Shown: positions 26,001 to 34,449, numbered from the stretch's first letter. The stretch is DNA of 64,000 bases from Streptomyces sparsogenes (GCF_001704635.1 NZ_MAXF01000178.1:30911-94910); one strand, 5' to 3'. The notes: generated by a model not told the origin, from the letters alone. Program-made: numbers and translations.

Positions 26001-26680
26001 ACGTCCTCGACGTAGCGGCGCAGGATCGGGGAGAGATACGCGTCCACGACGGTGGTGTCCCCGCGCGGCACCAGCTTCATCAGCGGGCTCACCTCGTGTG
26101 AGCAGCTGATCTGTGGGAAGCCCAGCTCGTGGGCCACCGCCTCGACCGCCTGCTCGTGCGCGGCGTGGCGGTAGCCGTGCAGCAGCACGACGGCCACGCT
26201 GCGGAAGCCGTCCCGGTGGGCCGCGCGCAGCGCGTCCGCGGTGGCCTCCAGGTCCGGCTCGCGTACGACACCGCCGTGCGCGTCGACCCGCTCGGGCACC
26301 TCCACGACCCGCTCGTACAGCGCCTCGGGCAGCACGATCCGCCGGTCGAACAGGCGCGGGCGGTTCTGGTAGGCGATGCGCAGCGCGTCCCGGAAACCCT
26401 CGGTGACGACCAGGACGGTCGGCTCGCCCGTGCGCTCCAGCAGGGCGTTGGTGGCCACGGTGGTGCCCATCTTGACGACCGCGATCCGGTCGGCCGGGAT
26501 GGGCTCGTCGAGTCCCAGCCCGAGCGTCAGCCGGATGCCGGCGACGGCGGCGTCCCGGTACCGCTCGGGGTGGTGCGACAGCAGCTTGCGGGTCACGAGG
26601 CGCCCGTCCGGGCGCTTGCCCACGACGTCCGTGAAGGTCCCGCCGCGGTCGATCCAGAACTCCCAGCGTCCTGCCGTCAC
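23066..26680 (-). CDS. 5-oxoprolinase-type hydantoinase A/B fusion protein
   Basis: This 1204-residue protein joins both hydantoinase/oxoprolinase halves in one chain. HyuA is at about 5-690, starting WIDRGGTFTDVV, with GFDMGGTSTDVS and GGAGGQHACAVADALGV. HyuB is at about 700-1200, including NSLFMAIAEQMG, VNDPYHGGTHLPD and TVAGNVETSQ. The length and order match ATP-dependent 5-oxoprolinases (5-oxoproline to glutamate), though hydantoin-type substrates remain possible. The GTG start overlaps the stop of the upstream glycosyltransferase by 4 nt. It is the last gene of a three-gene coupled operon and ends before a hairpin. Confidence 0.88.
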   Translation of the reverse strand: MTAGRWEFWIDRGGTFTDVVGKRPDGRLVTRKLLSHHPERYRDAAVAGIRLTLGLGLDEPIPADRIAVVKMGTTVATNALLERTGEPTVLVVTEGFRDALRIAYQNRPRLFDRRIVLPEALYERVVEVPERVDAHGGVVREPDLEATADALRAAHRDGFRSVAVVLLHGYRHAAHEQAVEAVAHELGFPQISCSHEVSPLMKLVPRGDTTVVDAYLSPILRRYVEDVAAELRGVRLMFMQSNGGLREASHFRGKDAVLSGPAGGVVGMARASGEAGHHRVIGFDMGGTSTDVSHYAGEFERAFGTEVAGVRMRAPMMNIHTVAAGGGSVLHFDGRRYRVGPDSAGAVPGPACYRRGGPLTVTDANVMLGRIQPGHFPAVFGPGGDRPLDAETVRARFAALAGEIAAATGDRRGPEEVAAGFLDIAVLGMANAVKKISVQRGHDITRYALTSFGGAGGQHACAVADALGVNTVIVPPLAGVLSAYGIGVADATAMREQAVETELSDATLPRVREMCAELETRTRAELRADGIPDETVTTSARVHLRYAGTDSALPVPLDTAGAMAEEFVRAHRARYAFTMDKPLVAEAVSVEAVGAAGPTAPVAGPPGGGPPRAGEPRPADTVRMFAEDAWRDVPLYQRAGLRPGDAVGGPAIIAEEDATTVVDPGWRAAAEERGHLLITRARPRPRTVAVGTEVDPVMLEVFNSLFMAIAEQMGLRLENTAHSVNIKERLDFSCALFDAEGNLIANAPHIPVHLGSMGESIKEVLRRDGDAMRPGDVYAVNDPYHGGTHLPDVTVVTPVFDEPGAELLFLVASRGHHAEIGGITPGSMPAFSRRIEEEGVLFDNWLLVRDGRLREEETRELLTSGPYPSRAPDANLADLRAQIAANEKGIHELRRMIGQFGLDVVHAYMGHVQDNAEESVRRVVGRLGDGSYRYETDSGAVIQVAVRVDREARAAVLDFAGTSPQQPGNANAPSSVVMAAVLYVFRTLVAEDIPLNSGCLKPLRVRIPEGSMLAPVFPAATVAGNVETSQAVTGALYAALRVQAEGSGTMNNVTFGNDRVQYYETVAGGSGAGEGFDGADVVQTHMTNSRLTDPEVLEWRYPVRVDAFEVRHGSGGRGRWRGGHGATRRIRFLEPMTVALLTGHRRVPPYGMAGGEPGARGVNLVERADGTVERLGGCDATEVGAGDVLVVHTPGGGGYGPPPA

Positions 26681-27927
26681 CCCGCCATTGTCACCCCTTC
26701 GGCGGGGGCGGCGTGGCCGGACACCGCGCCGCCGACCGGCGGCGCGTCGTGGGCGGCGAGGAACGCCGCCACCGCCGCGGGCCACCCGTAGCGTTCGGCG
26801 CGGGCGCGGGCCGTGGCGCGGCGGGCGGGCTCGGGGCGGGACAGGACGTGTTCGACGGCGTCCGCGAACGCCGCCCCGTGGTCGGCCGCCGTCGCGCCCG
26901 CGGGGCCGACGATGGCCGGGAGGGCGGACAGTTCACTGACGACGACGGGTGTGCCGCAGGCCAGCGCCTCCAGCGCGGCCAGTCCGAAGGTCTCGGCGGG
27001 CCCCGGGGCCAGCACCGCGTCCGCGCTCGCCTGGAGCGCCGCGAGCGCGCCGCGGTCGGCCACATGGCCCAGGAACGCGGCCGGGAGCCGCTCCGCGCGG
27101 GCGCGGGCCGTCAGGCGGGGGCGCAGCGGGCCGTCGCCCGCGACCACGAGGGCCGCGCGGACGCCCCGGCGGCCCAGCTCGGCGAGCGCGTCGAGCGCGC
27201 GGCCCGGCCGCTTCTCCGGCGACAGCCGCGAGCACATCACGAGGAGCACCGCGGCCCCGCCCCGGTGCCGGTCGCGCAGCGCCGGGTCGCGGTGGGCCGG
27301 GTGGAAGTGGTCCAGGTCCACGCCCAAGGGGGCGCGTACGACATTGCGCGCGCCGATCCGTACAAACTCGCGCGCCGCCCACTCGGTGGTGCAGACGACG
27401 CGCGAATACGCCCGCGCGCTGCGCAGGTTCAGCCGGTCGGCGGCCCGCCGGGCGGCGGCTTCGGGGACGCCCCAGGCGCGCAGCACGCCGTCGGCGCTCT
27501 CGTGGGAGACCATTACGGAGGGCACACGGGCGCGGCGCGCCCACTCCCCCGTCCACCGCAGGGTGGTCCGGTCGGACACCTCGAGCCGGTCGGGCGCGAG
27601 CCCGTCCAGCAGCCGGGTCAGCCGTCGGCGGTCGGTCAGCACGCGGTAGCCGCCGGTGCCGGGCACCCGCGGCCCCGGGACGGTGATCACCCGCCCCTGC
27701 GGGGTGAGCTGGTCCGAGGCGTGGGCGCCCGGCACGACCAGGACGGGCTCGTGCCCGGCCGCCCGGTAGCCCGAGCCGAGTTCGCGCAGCGCGGTGCGCA
27801 GCCCGCCGGAGGAGGGGGTGACGAAGTTGGCGAGTCTGACGATCCGCAGGGGCGCGCGCGGGCCGTCCGGGCCCTGGGCCGGCACGCCCGCGCCCGCTCC
27901 CGTGCCGGGCGGCGGCGCGGCGCTCAC
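26677..27927 (-). CDS. Glycosyltransferase family 4 protein
   Basis: This 416-residue GT-B glycosyltransferase has an N-terminal acceptor half (LRIVRLANFVTPSSGGLRTALRELG) and a C-terminal nucleotide-sugar half. The latter shows CSRLSPEKRPGRALDAL and the EX7E-like PAETFGLAALEALACGTPVV. It is cytoplasmic or membrane-associated. The donor and acceptor are unknown; neighbours suggest mannosylation of a lipid or glycoconjugate. The GTG start overlaps the preceding glycosyltransferase by 4 nt, and its own stop overlaps the oxoprolinase start. Confidence 0.88.
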   Translation of the reverse strand: MSAAPPPGTGAGAGVPAQGPDGPRAPLRIVRLANFVTPSSGGLRTALRELGSGYRAAGHEPVLVVPGAHASDQLTPQGRVITVPGPRVPGTGGYRVLTDRRRLTRLLDGLAPDRLEVSDRTTLRWTGEWARRARVPSVMVSHESADGVLRAWGVPEAAARRAADRLNLRSARAYSRVVCTTEWAAREFVRIGARNVVRAPLGVDLDHFHPAHRDPALRDRHRGGAAVLLVMCSRLSPEKRPGRALDALAELGRRGVRAALVVAGDGPLRPRLTARARAERLPAAFLGHVADRGALAALQASADAVLAPGPAETFGLAALEALACGTPVVVSELSALPAIVGPAGATAADHGAAFADAVEHVLSRPEPARRATARARAERYGWPAAVAAFLAAHDAPPVGGAVSGHAAPAEGVTMAG

Positions 27928-29054
27928 GCGGCCACCGCCGTGCGGGCCGCGAGGACCTCGGTGTAGTGGGTGATCAGCTGGTCCCCGACCGCCTCCCAGG
28001 TGCGGCCCCGGACCGCCTCCCGCCCCGCGGGGCCGAGTGCCGAACGCAGCCGCGGGTCGGCCGCCAGGAGGGACACGGCGCCGGCGACGGCGGCCGCGTC
28101 CCTGGGCGGCACCAGGAGCCCGGTGCGCCCGTGGTCCACCAGGTCGAGCGGGCCGCCGGCCGCGGGGGCGATCACGGGGACGCCGCTGGCCTGGGCCTCC
28201 TGCACCGTCTGGCAGAAGGTCTCCTGCGGGCCGGTGTGCGCGAAGACGTCGAGGGACGCGAAGACGCGCGCCAGCTCGTCGCCGGTGCGCCGGCCCAGGA
28301 AGCGGGCCCCGGGCAGCGCGGCGCGCAGCGCCGGCTCGCTGGGACCGTCCCCGACGACGACCACCCGGACGCCGGGGAGCGCGCAGACGGGGGCGAGGAG
28401 CTCGACGTTCTTCTCGGGCGCGAGCCGGCCGACGTAGCCCACGATCAGCTCGCCGCCGGGGGCCAGGGTCCGGCGCAGCGCGGTGTCGCGGCGCTCGGGG
28501 GTGAAGCGCTCGGCGTCCACACCGCGCGGCCACAGCCGCACCCGCGGCACCCCGTGGTCGTCGAGGTCGCGGGCGGCGGCGGTGGACGGCGCGAGGGTGC
28601 GGTCCGCGGCGGTGTGCACGGCGCGTATCCGCCGCCAGGCGGCGTTCTCGCCGGCGCCGAAGTACGTACGGGCGTAGCCGCCCAGGTCGGTCTGGTAAAC
28701 GGCGACGGCGGGGATCCGCAGCCGCAGCGCGGCGGTCATGCCGCGGGCGCCGAGGACGAAGGGGCCGGCGAGGTGCACCACGTCGGGCCGGTGCGCGCTG
28801 AGCGCGGCGGCGAGCCGCCTGCTGGGGAGGGCGACGCGCACCTGGGGGTAGCCGGGCAGGGGCAGGGACGGGATGCGCAGGACGGGATAGGGGCGGGAGG
28901 CGTCGGGATCCGCCGGCCCCTCGCCCGGCCCGGCGGGCGCGATGACGAGCGGATGGTGGCCGCGCCGGTGCAGGTGCCGGGCGGTCTGCAGGGCGCAGTG
29001 GGCCACCCCGTTGACGTCGGGCGGGAAGGATTCGGTGACGATGGCGACACGCAT
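27924..29054 (-). CDS. Glycosyltransferase, MgtA-like (GDP-mannose-dependent type)
   Basis: This 376-residue GT4 enzyme starts MRVAIVTESFPPDVNGVA, the signature of the MgtA / alpha-mannosyltransferase group acting on glycolipids. GYVGRLAPEKNVELLAP starts the donor domain, and ETFCQTVQEAQASGVPVIAP holds the EX7E motif. In actinobacteria such enzymes mannosylate membrane glucuronosyl-diacylglycerol or PIM-type lipids; the exact role here is inferred. It is first in a tightly coupled operon with a second glycosyltransferase and a 5-oxoprolinase. A 537-bp repeat-rich stretch lies upstream. Confidence 0.87.
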   Translation of the reverse strand: MRVAIVTESFPPDVNGVAHCALQTARHLHRRGHHPLVIAPAGPGEGPADPDASRPYPVLRIPSLPLPGYPQVRVALPSRRLAAALSAHRPDVVHLAGPFVLGARGMTAALRLRIPAVAVYQTDLGGYARTYFGAGENAAWRRIRAVHTAADRTLAPSTAAARDLDDHGVPRVRLWPRGVDAERFTPERRDTALRRTLAPGGELIVGYVGRLAPEKNVELLAPVCALPGVRVVVVGDGPSEPALRAALPGARFLGRRTGDELARVFASLDVFAHTGPQETFCQTVQEAQASGVPVIAPAAGGPLDLVDHGRTGLLVPPRDAAAVAGAVSLLAADPRLRSALGPAGREAVRGRTWEAVGDQLITHYTEVLAARTAVAA

Positions 29055-29591
29055 ACGGGTGTTCTCGGCGCGCGAGGGGTGGCCCCGGCGTCGCCCAGCT
29101 TTCGCCCCGTGGAACGTCCCATGAGCGTTCGCCCCCGGGCCCGCCGGCCCGGCCGGGCGCCGGGGGCTCCGGCCTCACGGCCGGGGAGCGACGGCGTGGC
29201 CCTCGGAGTCGGCAGCTCGGCTCGGCCTGAGCCGGCGGCGTACCCCACGACGGGGTCGGCGGCTCCGGCCTCACGACCGGCGACTCGAGCGGGGCGACGG
29301 GTGGCCCTCGATGCCGGGGGCTCGGTCGGGGTCTGCGGTTCGGGCCTCGGAACCGGCGGCGCGGGCGGGGTCTGCGGTTCGGGCCTCGGAACCGGCGACT
29401 CGGGCCGGGCGGGCGGCGCGCCTCTCACGGCTGGAGGTCGGCGGCGTGCACCTCAGGGGTCGGCGCCGTGGTCCTCGGTGCCGGGGCCGGGCGGCCGGGG
29501 CCGGGCGGCTGGAGGCGGGGCCGACGCGTACGGACGTACGCAAGCCGTTCGCTCTCTCGGGCCGGGCGGCCGAGGCGCAGGGCCTCCGGGG
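29055..29591. other. 537-bp intergenic region with degenerate G+C-rich repeats
   Basis: No gene could be supported here although several frames stay open because of the base composition. The region is filled with related units around the words GGCTCCGGCCTCAC and GGCGACTCG, plus the perfect 39-bp-period repeat listed separately. It lies upstream of the MgtA-like gene and downstream of the HEAT gene, both on the minus strand, so it must hold the promoter of the glycosyltransferase operon. Confidence 0.6.
29327..29397. repeat. Two perfect 32-bp copies with a 39-bp period
   Basis: The segment at 29327-29358 is identical to that at 29366-29397 over 32 bp. The period of 39 bp is a multiple of three. 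On the minus strand one frame would read a Pro/Arg/Glu-rich repeat, but this frame runs out of phase into the glycosyltransferase gene. I treat the repeat as non-coding. Confidence 0.85.
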
Positions 29592-31016
29592 TCAGACCGA
29601 TGTCGCGTCGGGGCCGAAGCGGCTGCGGACGGCTGTTTGGACCTCCGCCTCCTCCGCCGGGTCGGCGGCGAGTCTGCGGAGTTGCTCGACGACGCGGTCG
29701 TCGGCGGTGGCGGCGTGCCGGGCGGCCAGTTCGCGGGTGCTCTCCTCGCAGTCCCAGAGGCACTCGACGGCGAAGCCCGCGCCGAAGGACGGATCGGTGG
29801 CGGCCAGGGCGCGCGCGGCGCGGCCGCGGAGGTGGGAGGAGGCGGTCTCGCGGTAGATGTGGCGCAGCACGGGCGCGGCGCAGGCGATTCTCAGGCGTCC
29901 GGCGCCGTCGACGAGGGTCCACAGGGCCTGGGCGTCGGGGCCTTCGCCCCGCACCGTGGCGCGCAGGGCGGAGAGCACGAGGGGCGCGTCGTAGTGGCCG
30001 CCCCGGCAGGCGAGCATGGCGGCGGCCGCGGCGCCGAGGGCGTCGGGGCGGGTGGCCCAGAGCCGGGCCCGGTCGAGGGCGGCGACGCTGCGCATGCGCT
30101 CGAAGGCGGCGAGGGCGCCCTGGGAGACCAGTTCGGAGGCGGAGGGGTCGGTGGCGGCCGCTTCGATCAGGTCGAGCACCTCCGGGTCGCCGGTCTCCGC
30201 GAGGTGCCGCAGCGCCGCGGCCCGGGCCGCGTCGGGGGCGGCGGCCGCGGCGGCGAGCAGTTCGGGCCGGTCCTCGGGGCCGGCGACGGCGGCCAGGCAG
30301 CGGGCGGCGGCCTCGGGGCGGCGGGCACCGGGCCGCAGGTCGTCCTCCTGCTGGGCCCACACCAGCACGTCGTGGACGCTCCAGCCGGGGCGCGGGCCCG
30401 AGGGCCGCAGCTGGCGCTGCCAGCGGTCGAAGGATCCGTGTTCCTGGGCGGCGCGCACGCGGGACCCGTGGCGCGGGTCGTCCGCCCACAGTCGCCAGGG
30501 CCGGGGTTCATAGGCGCCGCGCACGGCGGCGGCGAGTTCGGCGTCGCCTTCGGGGGTCCGGGGGAAGCGGCCGAGGACGGCGGGGGCGAGGGCGCGCAGC
30601 CCGGTGTCGTCGTCGCGCAGGGCCAGCTCGTCGAGCGCCCACTGCCAGTTGCCGCCGGTGGCCGCGTAGCGGCGGAGCAGGCGGAGGGCGTCCTCGCGGC
30701 CGTACGAGGCGAGGTGGCCGAGGACGGCGAGGGCGAGGCCGGTGCGCTCCTCGGCGGTGTCGATGAGGTCGTCGGGGTGGAAGAGGTGCTGTTCGATCTC
30801 GTCGAGCCCGGCGTCGAGGTCGAGGCAGAGCCGGGCGTAGTACAGGGAGCGGTTTTCCACCTGCCAGTCGCGCCGGGGGTCGCGCAGCACACAGTGGTGC
30901 AGTGCCGCGAGCGCCTCGGCCCGCGGCGCGGCGAGGGCGTGCAGGGTCCCGTCGCCACGGCCTCGCTGCAGGAGGCCGAGCAGGGTGCCGCTGGGCGCTA
31001 TGTCTGGATCGAACAT
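29592..31016 (-). CDS. HEAT-repeat protein
   Basis: This 474-residue all-helical protein starts MFDPDIAPSGTLLGLLQRGRGDGTLHALAAPRAEALAAL. Repeated HEAT-like helix pairs follow (for example REDALRLLRRYAATGG, AARAAALRHLAETGDPEVLDLIEAAATD, LRGRAARALAATDPS). It has no membrane or catalytic motif and probably acts as a scaffold. An in-frame ATG at 31073 would add 19 residues. I prefer 31016 because the recognisable conserved part begins there, but no clear ribosome site supports either. It is divergent from the PAS-SpoIIE phosphatase gene. Confidence 0.78.
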   Translation of the reverse strand: MFDPDIAPSGTLLGLLQRGRGDGTLHALAAPRAEALAALHHCVLRDPRRDWQVENRSLYYARLCLDLDAGLDEIEQHLFHPDDLIDTAEERTGLALAVLGHLASYGREDALRLLRRYAATGGNWQWALDELALRDDDTGLRALAPAVLGRFPRTPEGDAELAAAVRGAYEPRPWRLWADDPRHGSRVRAAQEHGSFDRWQRQLRPSGPRPGWSVHDVLVWAQQEDDLRPGARRPEAAARCLAAVAGPEDRPELLAAAAAAPDAARAAALRHLAETGDPEVLDLIEAAATDPSASELVSQGALAAFERMRSVAALDRARLWATRPDALGAAAAAMLACRGGHYDAPLVLSALRATVRGEGPDAQALWTLVDGAGRLRIACAAPVLRHIYRETASSHLRGRAARALAATDPSFGAGFAVECLWDCEESTRELAARHAATADDRVVEQLRRLAADPAEEAEVQTAVRSRFGPDATSV

Positions 31017-31336
31017 GAGGTCAGCATCCGGTGCGGGGGGTTCGGTGGCAACGGGATTTCCGTCGATCGGCATTCTTGCCGGTGTCCGGGCGCGATATGC
31101 GCGATGAACGCTGATCGACGCCGAGGACCACGGGATCCCGAGCGCCGCAGCCTACCCGGAGGAGTCGATTCCGCCGAGTCGTGCCCGACATGCCCCGGAA
31201 AGCCACTGGCATATGCCAAAAGCACCACCGGATCGGGTATTGCCAAACCGCTTACGCGACGTCGCACGCTGTGCAAGAGTCGTTACCGGTCCCTTCCGCA
31301 CGACCCGGCCGCGCCGTGCCCCTATCGGAGAACGTC
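31017..31336. promoter_or_regulatory. Divergent promoter region of the HEAT and phosphatase genes
   Basis: This 320-bp non-coding stretch is less G+C-rich than its surroundings. It holds a perfect 12-bp palindrome, TGGCATATGCCA (31207-31218), and a related half-site TTGCCAAAC about 20 bp further on. The palindrome shares the TGGC-N4-GCCA layout with the inverted repeat between the LuxR and terpene synthase genes. Confidence 0.5.
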
Positions 31337-32860
31337 ATGCCGTCCCCCCGCTCCGCGGACCATTCCGCAGCCCAGCCTCCCCACCCCCCGAGGGACACGG
31401 TCGACGCGCTCATCTCCCAGACCCGGCGGCTGCGGGGCGGCGTGGCCGCGGTCCGCCGCGACACCACCGGTGACATCGACCGTACGGACGACCTCCAGCA
31501 GCGCTGGCAGCGCGCGCTGTGCGACCTGGCGGTCCACCAGCTGGACGATCTGGGCCGGCATCTGGACCAGCTCCGCGAGGGACTGCCCGCCGACCCACCC
31601 CCGCCGCCGGACTCCGCCCACGCCCCCTCCGCCCCCTCCGCCGCACCCTCCGCCGCCGCCTCCGCGCCGGACGCCGGGCCCCGGGAGCGCGGCTCGCTGC
31701 TGAGCCGGGTGGGCAGCGCCGAATGGAATCTCCTCACCGACGCCGTCACCTGGTCGGACGAGCTGTTCCAGATCTTCGGCCGGGCCCCCGAGGACGGCGG
31801 GCTGACCCTGGACGAGCTTCCCTCCTGGGTCTTCTCCGAGGACCAGCCGACCCTGACCGCGCTGGTCACCGACTGTCTGGTCGACGGCAAGCCGATCGAC
31901 GGAGAATTCCGCGTCGTGCGCCCCGACGGCGTCGTCCGCACGGTCCACATGTCGGGCGAGCCCGTGCTCGACGAGGACGGCGGCACCGCGTCCATGTGGG
32001 CCGTGCTGCGCGATGTGAGCGAGCTGCGGCGCAGCGAGCGGGCGGTGCGCGAGGCCCGTGACTCAGTGCGGCGCCGACGGGACATCGCGCGGACCGAGCG
32101 CCGGGTCGCGGTCGAGCTGCAGGAGGCCGTGCTGCCGGTGTGGCGCGGCTCCCCGCCGCCCTCCCGGGGGACCACGGCCACGCTGGACCTCGCCGCCCAC
32201 TACTTCCCCTCCTCCAGCAGCGCGCAGATCGGCGGCGACTGGTACGACGCGCTCCATCTGCCCGACGGCCGGACCCTGCTCAGCGTCGGCGACCTCACCG
32301 GTCACGGCGTGGCCGCGACCTCGGGCGTGGCCACGCTGCTGGGCGCGGTGCGCGGCATGGCGGTGGCCGGGCTGGAGCCGGGCGCCCTGATGGGCTGCCT
32401 CAACCAACTGCTGGACACCTCGGCCCGGCCCGCCCTGGGAAGCGCCGTGTGCGGCCGGTACGACCCCGCCACCCGCGCCTTCCTGTGGGCCCAGGCGGCT
32501 CACCCCGCCCCGCTGCTCTTCCGCGGCGGGACGGGGCGCGCCCTCCAGCCCCCGGACGGCGTACTGCTCGGCGCCACGCCGGGCGCGCGGTACGCCCAGG
32601 CCGGTGAGCGGCTGGAGCCGGGCGATCTGCTGGTGCTGCACACCGGAGGGCTCCGGCCGTTCAGCACGCACCCCGACACCAACACCGACACTGCTACCGA
32701 CACGGGCGGCGACACGGGAGCCGAGCGGCTGCTCGGGCTCGCCCCACGGTTCGCCACCGCTCGCAGCGCACAGGAGTGCGTACGGGCCGTGGTGGAGGCG
32801 TTCGACGACGAGCGGCGCGAGGACGACGCGTGTGTGCTGATCGCCAGGGTCGCCCCGTAG
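31337..32860 (+). CDS. PAS-domain SpoIIE-type protein phosphatase
   Basis: This 507-residue PP2C-family phosphatase has an N-terminal helical region, a Pro/Ala/Ser linker and a PAS domain (about 125-240; TWSDELFQIFGRAPEDGG). A short coiled coil (VREARDSVRRRRDIARTERRVAVELQEAVLP) leads into a SpoIIE catalytic domain. The metal-binding motifs are GGDWYDALHLPDG and VGDLTGHGVAA. The terminal DDACVLIARV Asp motif is also present. It would dephosphorylate an anti-anti-sigma factor in response to a PAS ligand. The ATG at 31337 has GGAG 6 bp upstream. A short TNTDTATDTG repeat sits near residue 455. Confidence 0.88.
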   Translation: MPSPRSADHSAAQPPHPPRDTVDALISQTRRLRGGVAAVRRDTTGDIDRTDDLQQRWQRALCDLAVHQLDDLGRHLDQLREGLPADPPPPPDSAHAPSAPSAAPSAAASAPDAGPRERGSLLSRVGSAEWNLLTDAVTWSDELFQIFGRAPEDGGLTLDELPSWVFSEDQPTLTALVTDCLVDGKPIDGEFRVVRPDGVVRTVHMSGEPVLDEDGGTASMWAVLRDVSELRRSERAVREARDSVRRRRDIARTERRVAVELQEAVLPVWRGSPPPSRGTTATLDLAAHYFPSSSSAQIGGDWYDALHLPDGRTLLSVGDLTGHGVAATSGVATLLGAVRGMAVAGLEPGALMGCLNQLLDTSARPALGSAVCGRYDPATRAFLWAQAAHPAPLLFRGGTGRALQPPDGVLLGATPGARYAQAGERLEPGDLLVLHTGGLRPFSTHPDTNTDTATDTGGDTGAERLLGLAPRFATARSAQECVRAVVEAFDDERREDDACVLIARVAP

Positions 32861-32925
32861 CGCCCGGCTGTACGCACCCGTAGCGCCTTGGCCGTACGCC
32901 TGTAGACAGCGCCTGTACGCAACGC

Positions 32926-34449
32926 CTATACGGCGGCGGTTTTCCCGTCCCCGCCCGGTGCTCTGCCGCCCGGGATCCTCGCACCCGGGCCACCCTTGGG
33001 CCCCAGCCCTTTCGGTGCCTTCTGCTCGATCTCCTCGCGAAGTCTCCGGATGTCGGGGCGCGAGGAGTAACGGCCGGTGAGCCGGTACATCTCGCGCAGC
33101 CGGTCCCAGGTGCGGTGGGAGGAGTTGTGCTCGATGGTCAGCAGGGCCAGGCGCGCGTACTTGTCCGCCTGCTCCGGGTCGTCGCCGATGAAGCACGCCG
33201 AGGCGATCGAGATGTGGTCGAAGATCTGCGACCGGTCGCGGCCCTCCTCCCGCATCCGCAGCCCCTCCTTGGCGTGGCGCTGCGCGATCGCGGCGGCGCC
33301 GGGCTCGTGTTCCGCGAGGGTGCGGTAGACCAGCCCCTCCATGCCGTGCAGATCGGCCTCGTTGAACAGCTGCATCCAACTCGGCGGCGGAACGTCGCCC
33401 TTGTCGGAGACGAACAGCTCCTCGGCCTGGCCCAGGGTGCGGCGCACCGCCTGCCCATGGCCCATGGACGCCTGCGCCCATGCCTCGATGGTGCAGAACA
33501 TGGCGCGGGTGCGGGGCAGCGCCTCCTGGCCCGCGCCGGACTTGGCGAGTTTCATCAGATCGAGTGCGTCGTCCGGCCGGCCCAGGTGGACCATCTGCCG
33601 GGCGGCGCGGGAGAGCGCCTCCCCCGCCCGGGGGCGGTCGCCCCCCTCACGGGCCGCGTGCGCGGCGATGAGGAAGTACTTCTGGGCGGTGGGCTCCAGG
33701 CCCACGTCGTGTGACATCCAGCCGGCGAGCACGGCCAGGTTGGCCGCGACGCCCCACAACCGGCGCTGCAGCGCCGGGGGGTGGCGGTAGGCGAGCATCC
33801 CGCCCACCTCGTTGAGCTGGCCCACCACGGCCTTGCGCTGCAGTCCCCCGCCGCGGGCGGCGTCCCAGGCGCGGAAGATGTCGACCGAGTGTTCCAGCGC
33901 GTCGATCTCCTGGGAGCCCACCGGGGCCGCCTCGTAGCGGTCGAAGCCGGCGAAGTCCGCGGACAGGGGCTCGTCGGTACGGGGGGCGTCGGAGGCCAGC
34001 GTCGGGTCGCTGAGCAGCCAGTCGTGCATGGCACCGGTGATGGCTGATCCTGCGGCGAGCGCGGCGCCCGCACCCACCAAGCCGCGTCGGTTGAACATAA
34101 GGTCCATTCCCGTGAATTCGGTGAGGACCGCAGCCGTGGACTCGGGCGCCCAGAGCAGCCCGTCGCCGGACTGCCCCTTCCCCGCGCGCCCCTGCCGTGC
34201 GAAACCGAGGTCCTCGATGGTCACGACTCGACCGAGGCGCTCGGTGAACAGGGCGGCCAAAACCTTGGGCACGGGATCGCGCGGCGTCTCGCCGGTGTCG
34301 ATCCAACGCCGCACCCGCGAGGTGTCGGTCGCCAGCTGCGGATGGCCCATGGCCGCCGCCTTCCGGTTCACGAGCCTCGCGAGCTCCCCCTTGGACCAGC
34401 CGGCGAGGCCGAACAGATCCGCGAGACGGGTGTTGGGTTCCCTCGTCAC
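32926..34449 (-). CDS. NsdA-like regulator with N-terminal HTH-like segment and TPR helices
   Basis: This 507-residue protein starts MTREPNTRLADLFGLAGWSKGELARLVNRKAAAMG, followed by TDTSRVRRWIDTGETP. This is the DNA-binding-like N terminus of a Streptomyces family of large regulators that includes NsdA, a negative regulator of differentiation and antibiotic production. The C-terminal two thirds are TPR-like helices (for example YFLIAAHAAREGGDRPRAGEALSRAARQMV). The tail after about residue 480 is Gly/Pro/Lys rich. The identity with NsdA is not claimed; only family resemblance is seen. It is divergent from an APH-type kinase gene. Confidence 0.75.
   Translation of the reverse strand: MTREPNTRLADLFGLAGWSKGELARLVNRKAAAMGHPQLATDTSRVRRWIDTGETPRDPVPKVLAALFTERLGRVVTIEDLGFARQGRAGKGQSGDGLLWAPESTAAVLTEFTGMDLMFNRRGLVGAGAALAAGSAITGAMHDWLLSDPTLASDAPRTDEPLSADFAGFDRYEAAPVGSQEIDALEHSVDIFRAWDAARGGGLQRKAVVGQLNEVGGMLAYRHPPALQRRLWGVAANLAVLAGWMSHDVGLEPTAQKYFLIAAHAAREGGDRPRAGEALSRAARQMVHLGRPDDALDLMKLAKSGAGQEALPRTRAMFCTIEAWAQASMGHGQAVRRTLGQAEELFVSDKGDVPPPSWMQLFNEADLHGMEGLVYRTLAEHEPGAAAIAQRHAKEGLRMREEGRDRSQIFDHISIASACFIGDDPEQADKYARLALLTIEHNSSHRTWDRLREMYRLTGRYSSRPDIRRLREEIEQKAPKGLGPKGGPGARIPGGRAPGGDGKTAAV

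Noticed and set aside
29327..29397. CRISPR-like repeat
   Set aside because: There are only two copies with a 7-bp gap, no spacers of normal length and no cas genes.
28736..29428. Pro/Arg/Glu-rich minus-strand frame over the 39-bp repeat
   Set aside because: It enters the glycosyltransferase gene out of frame, has no ribosome site, and the repetitive look comes from the DNA repeat itself.
27966..31703. Open frame of about 1240 codons on the plus strand
   Set aside because: It runs antisense through the MgtA-like and HEAT genes and into the phosphatase gene in the wrong frame; the composition is Gly/Arg/Val-rich with no recognisable domain.
32861..32925. Repeats of GTACGC between the phosphatase and NsdA-like genes
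   Set aside because: Copies are short and irregularly spaced; they could be chance in this composition.
32926..34449. Calling the TPR regulator NsdA itself
   Set aside because: The N-terminal pattern fits the family, but the neighbours do not match the nsdA locus as I remember it, and no alignment could be run.
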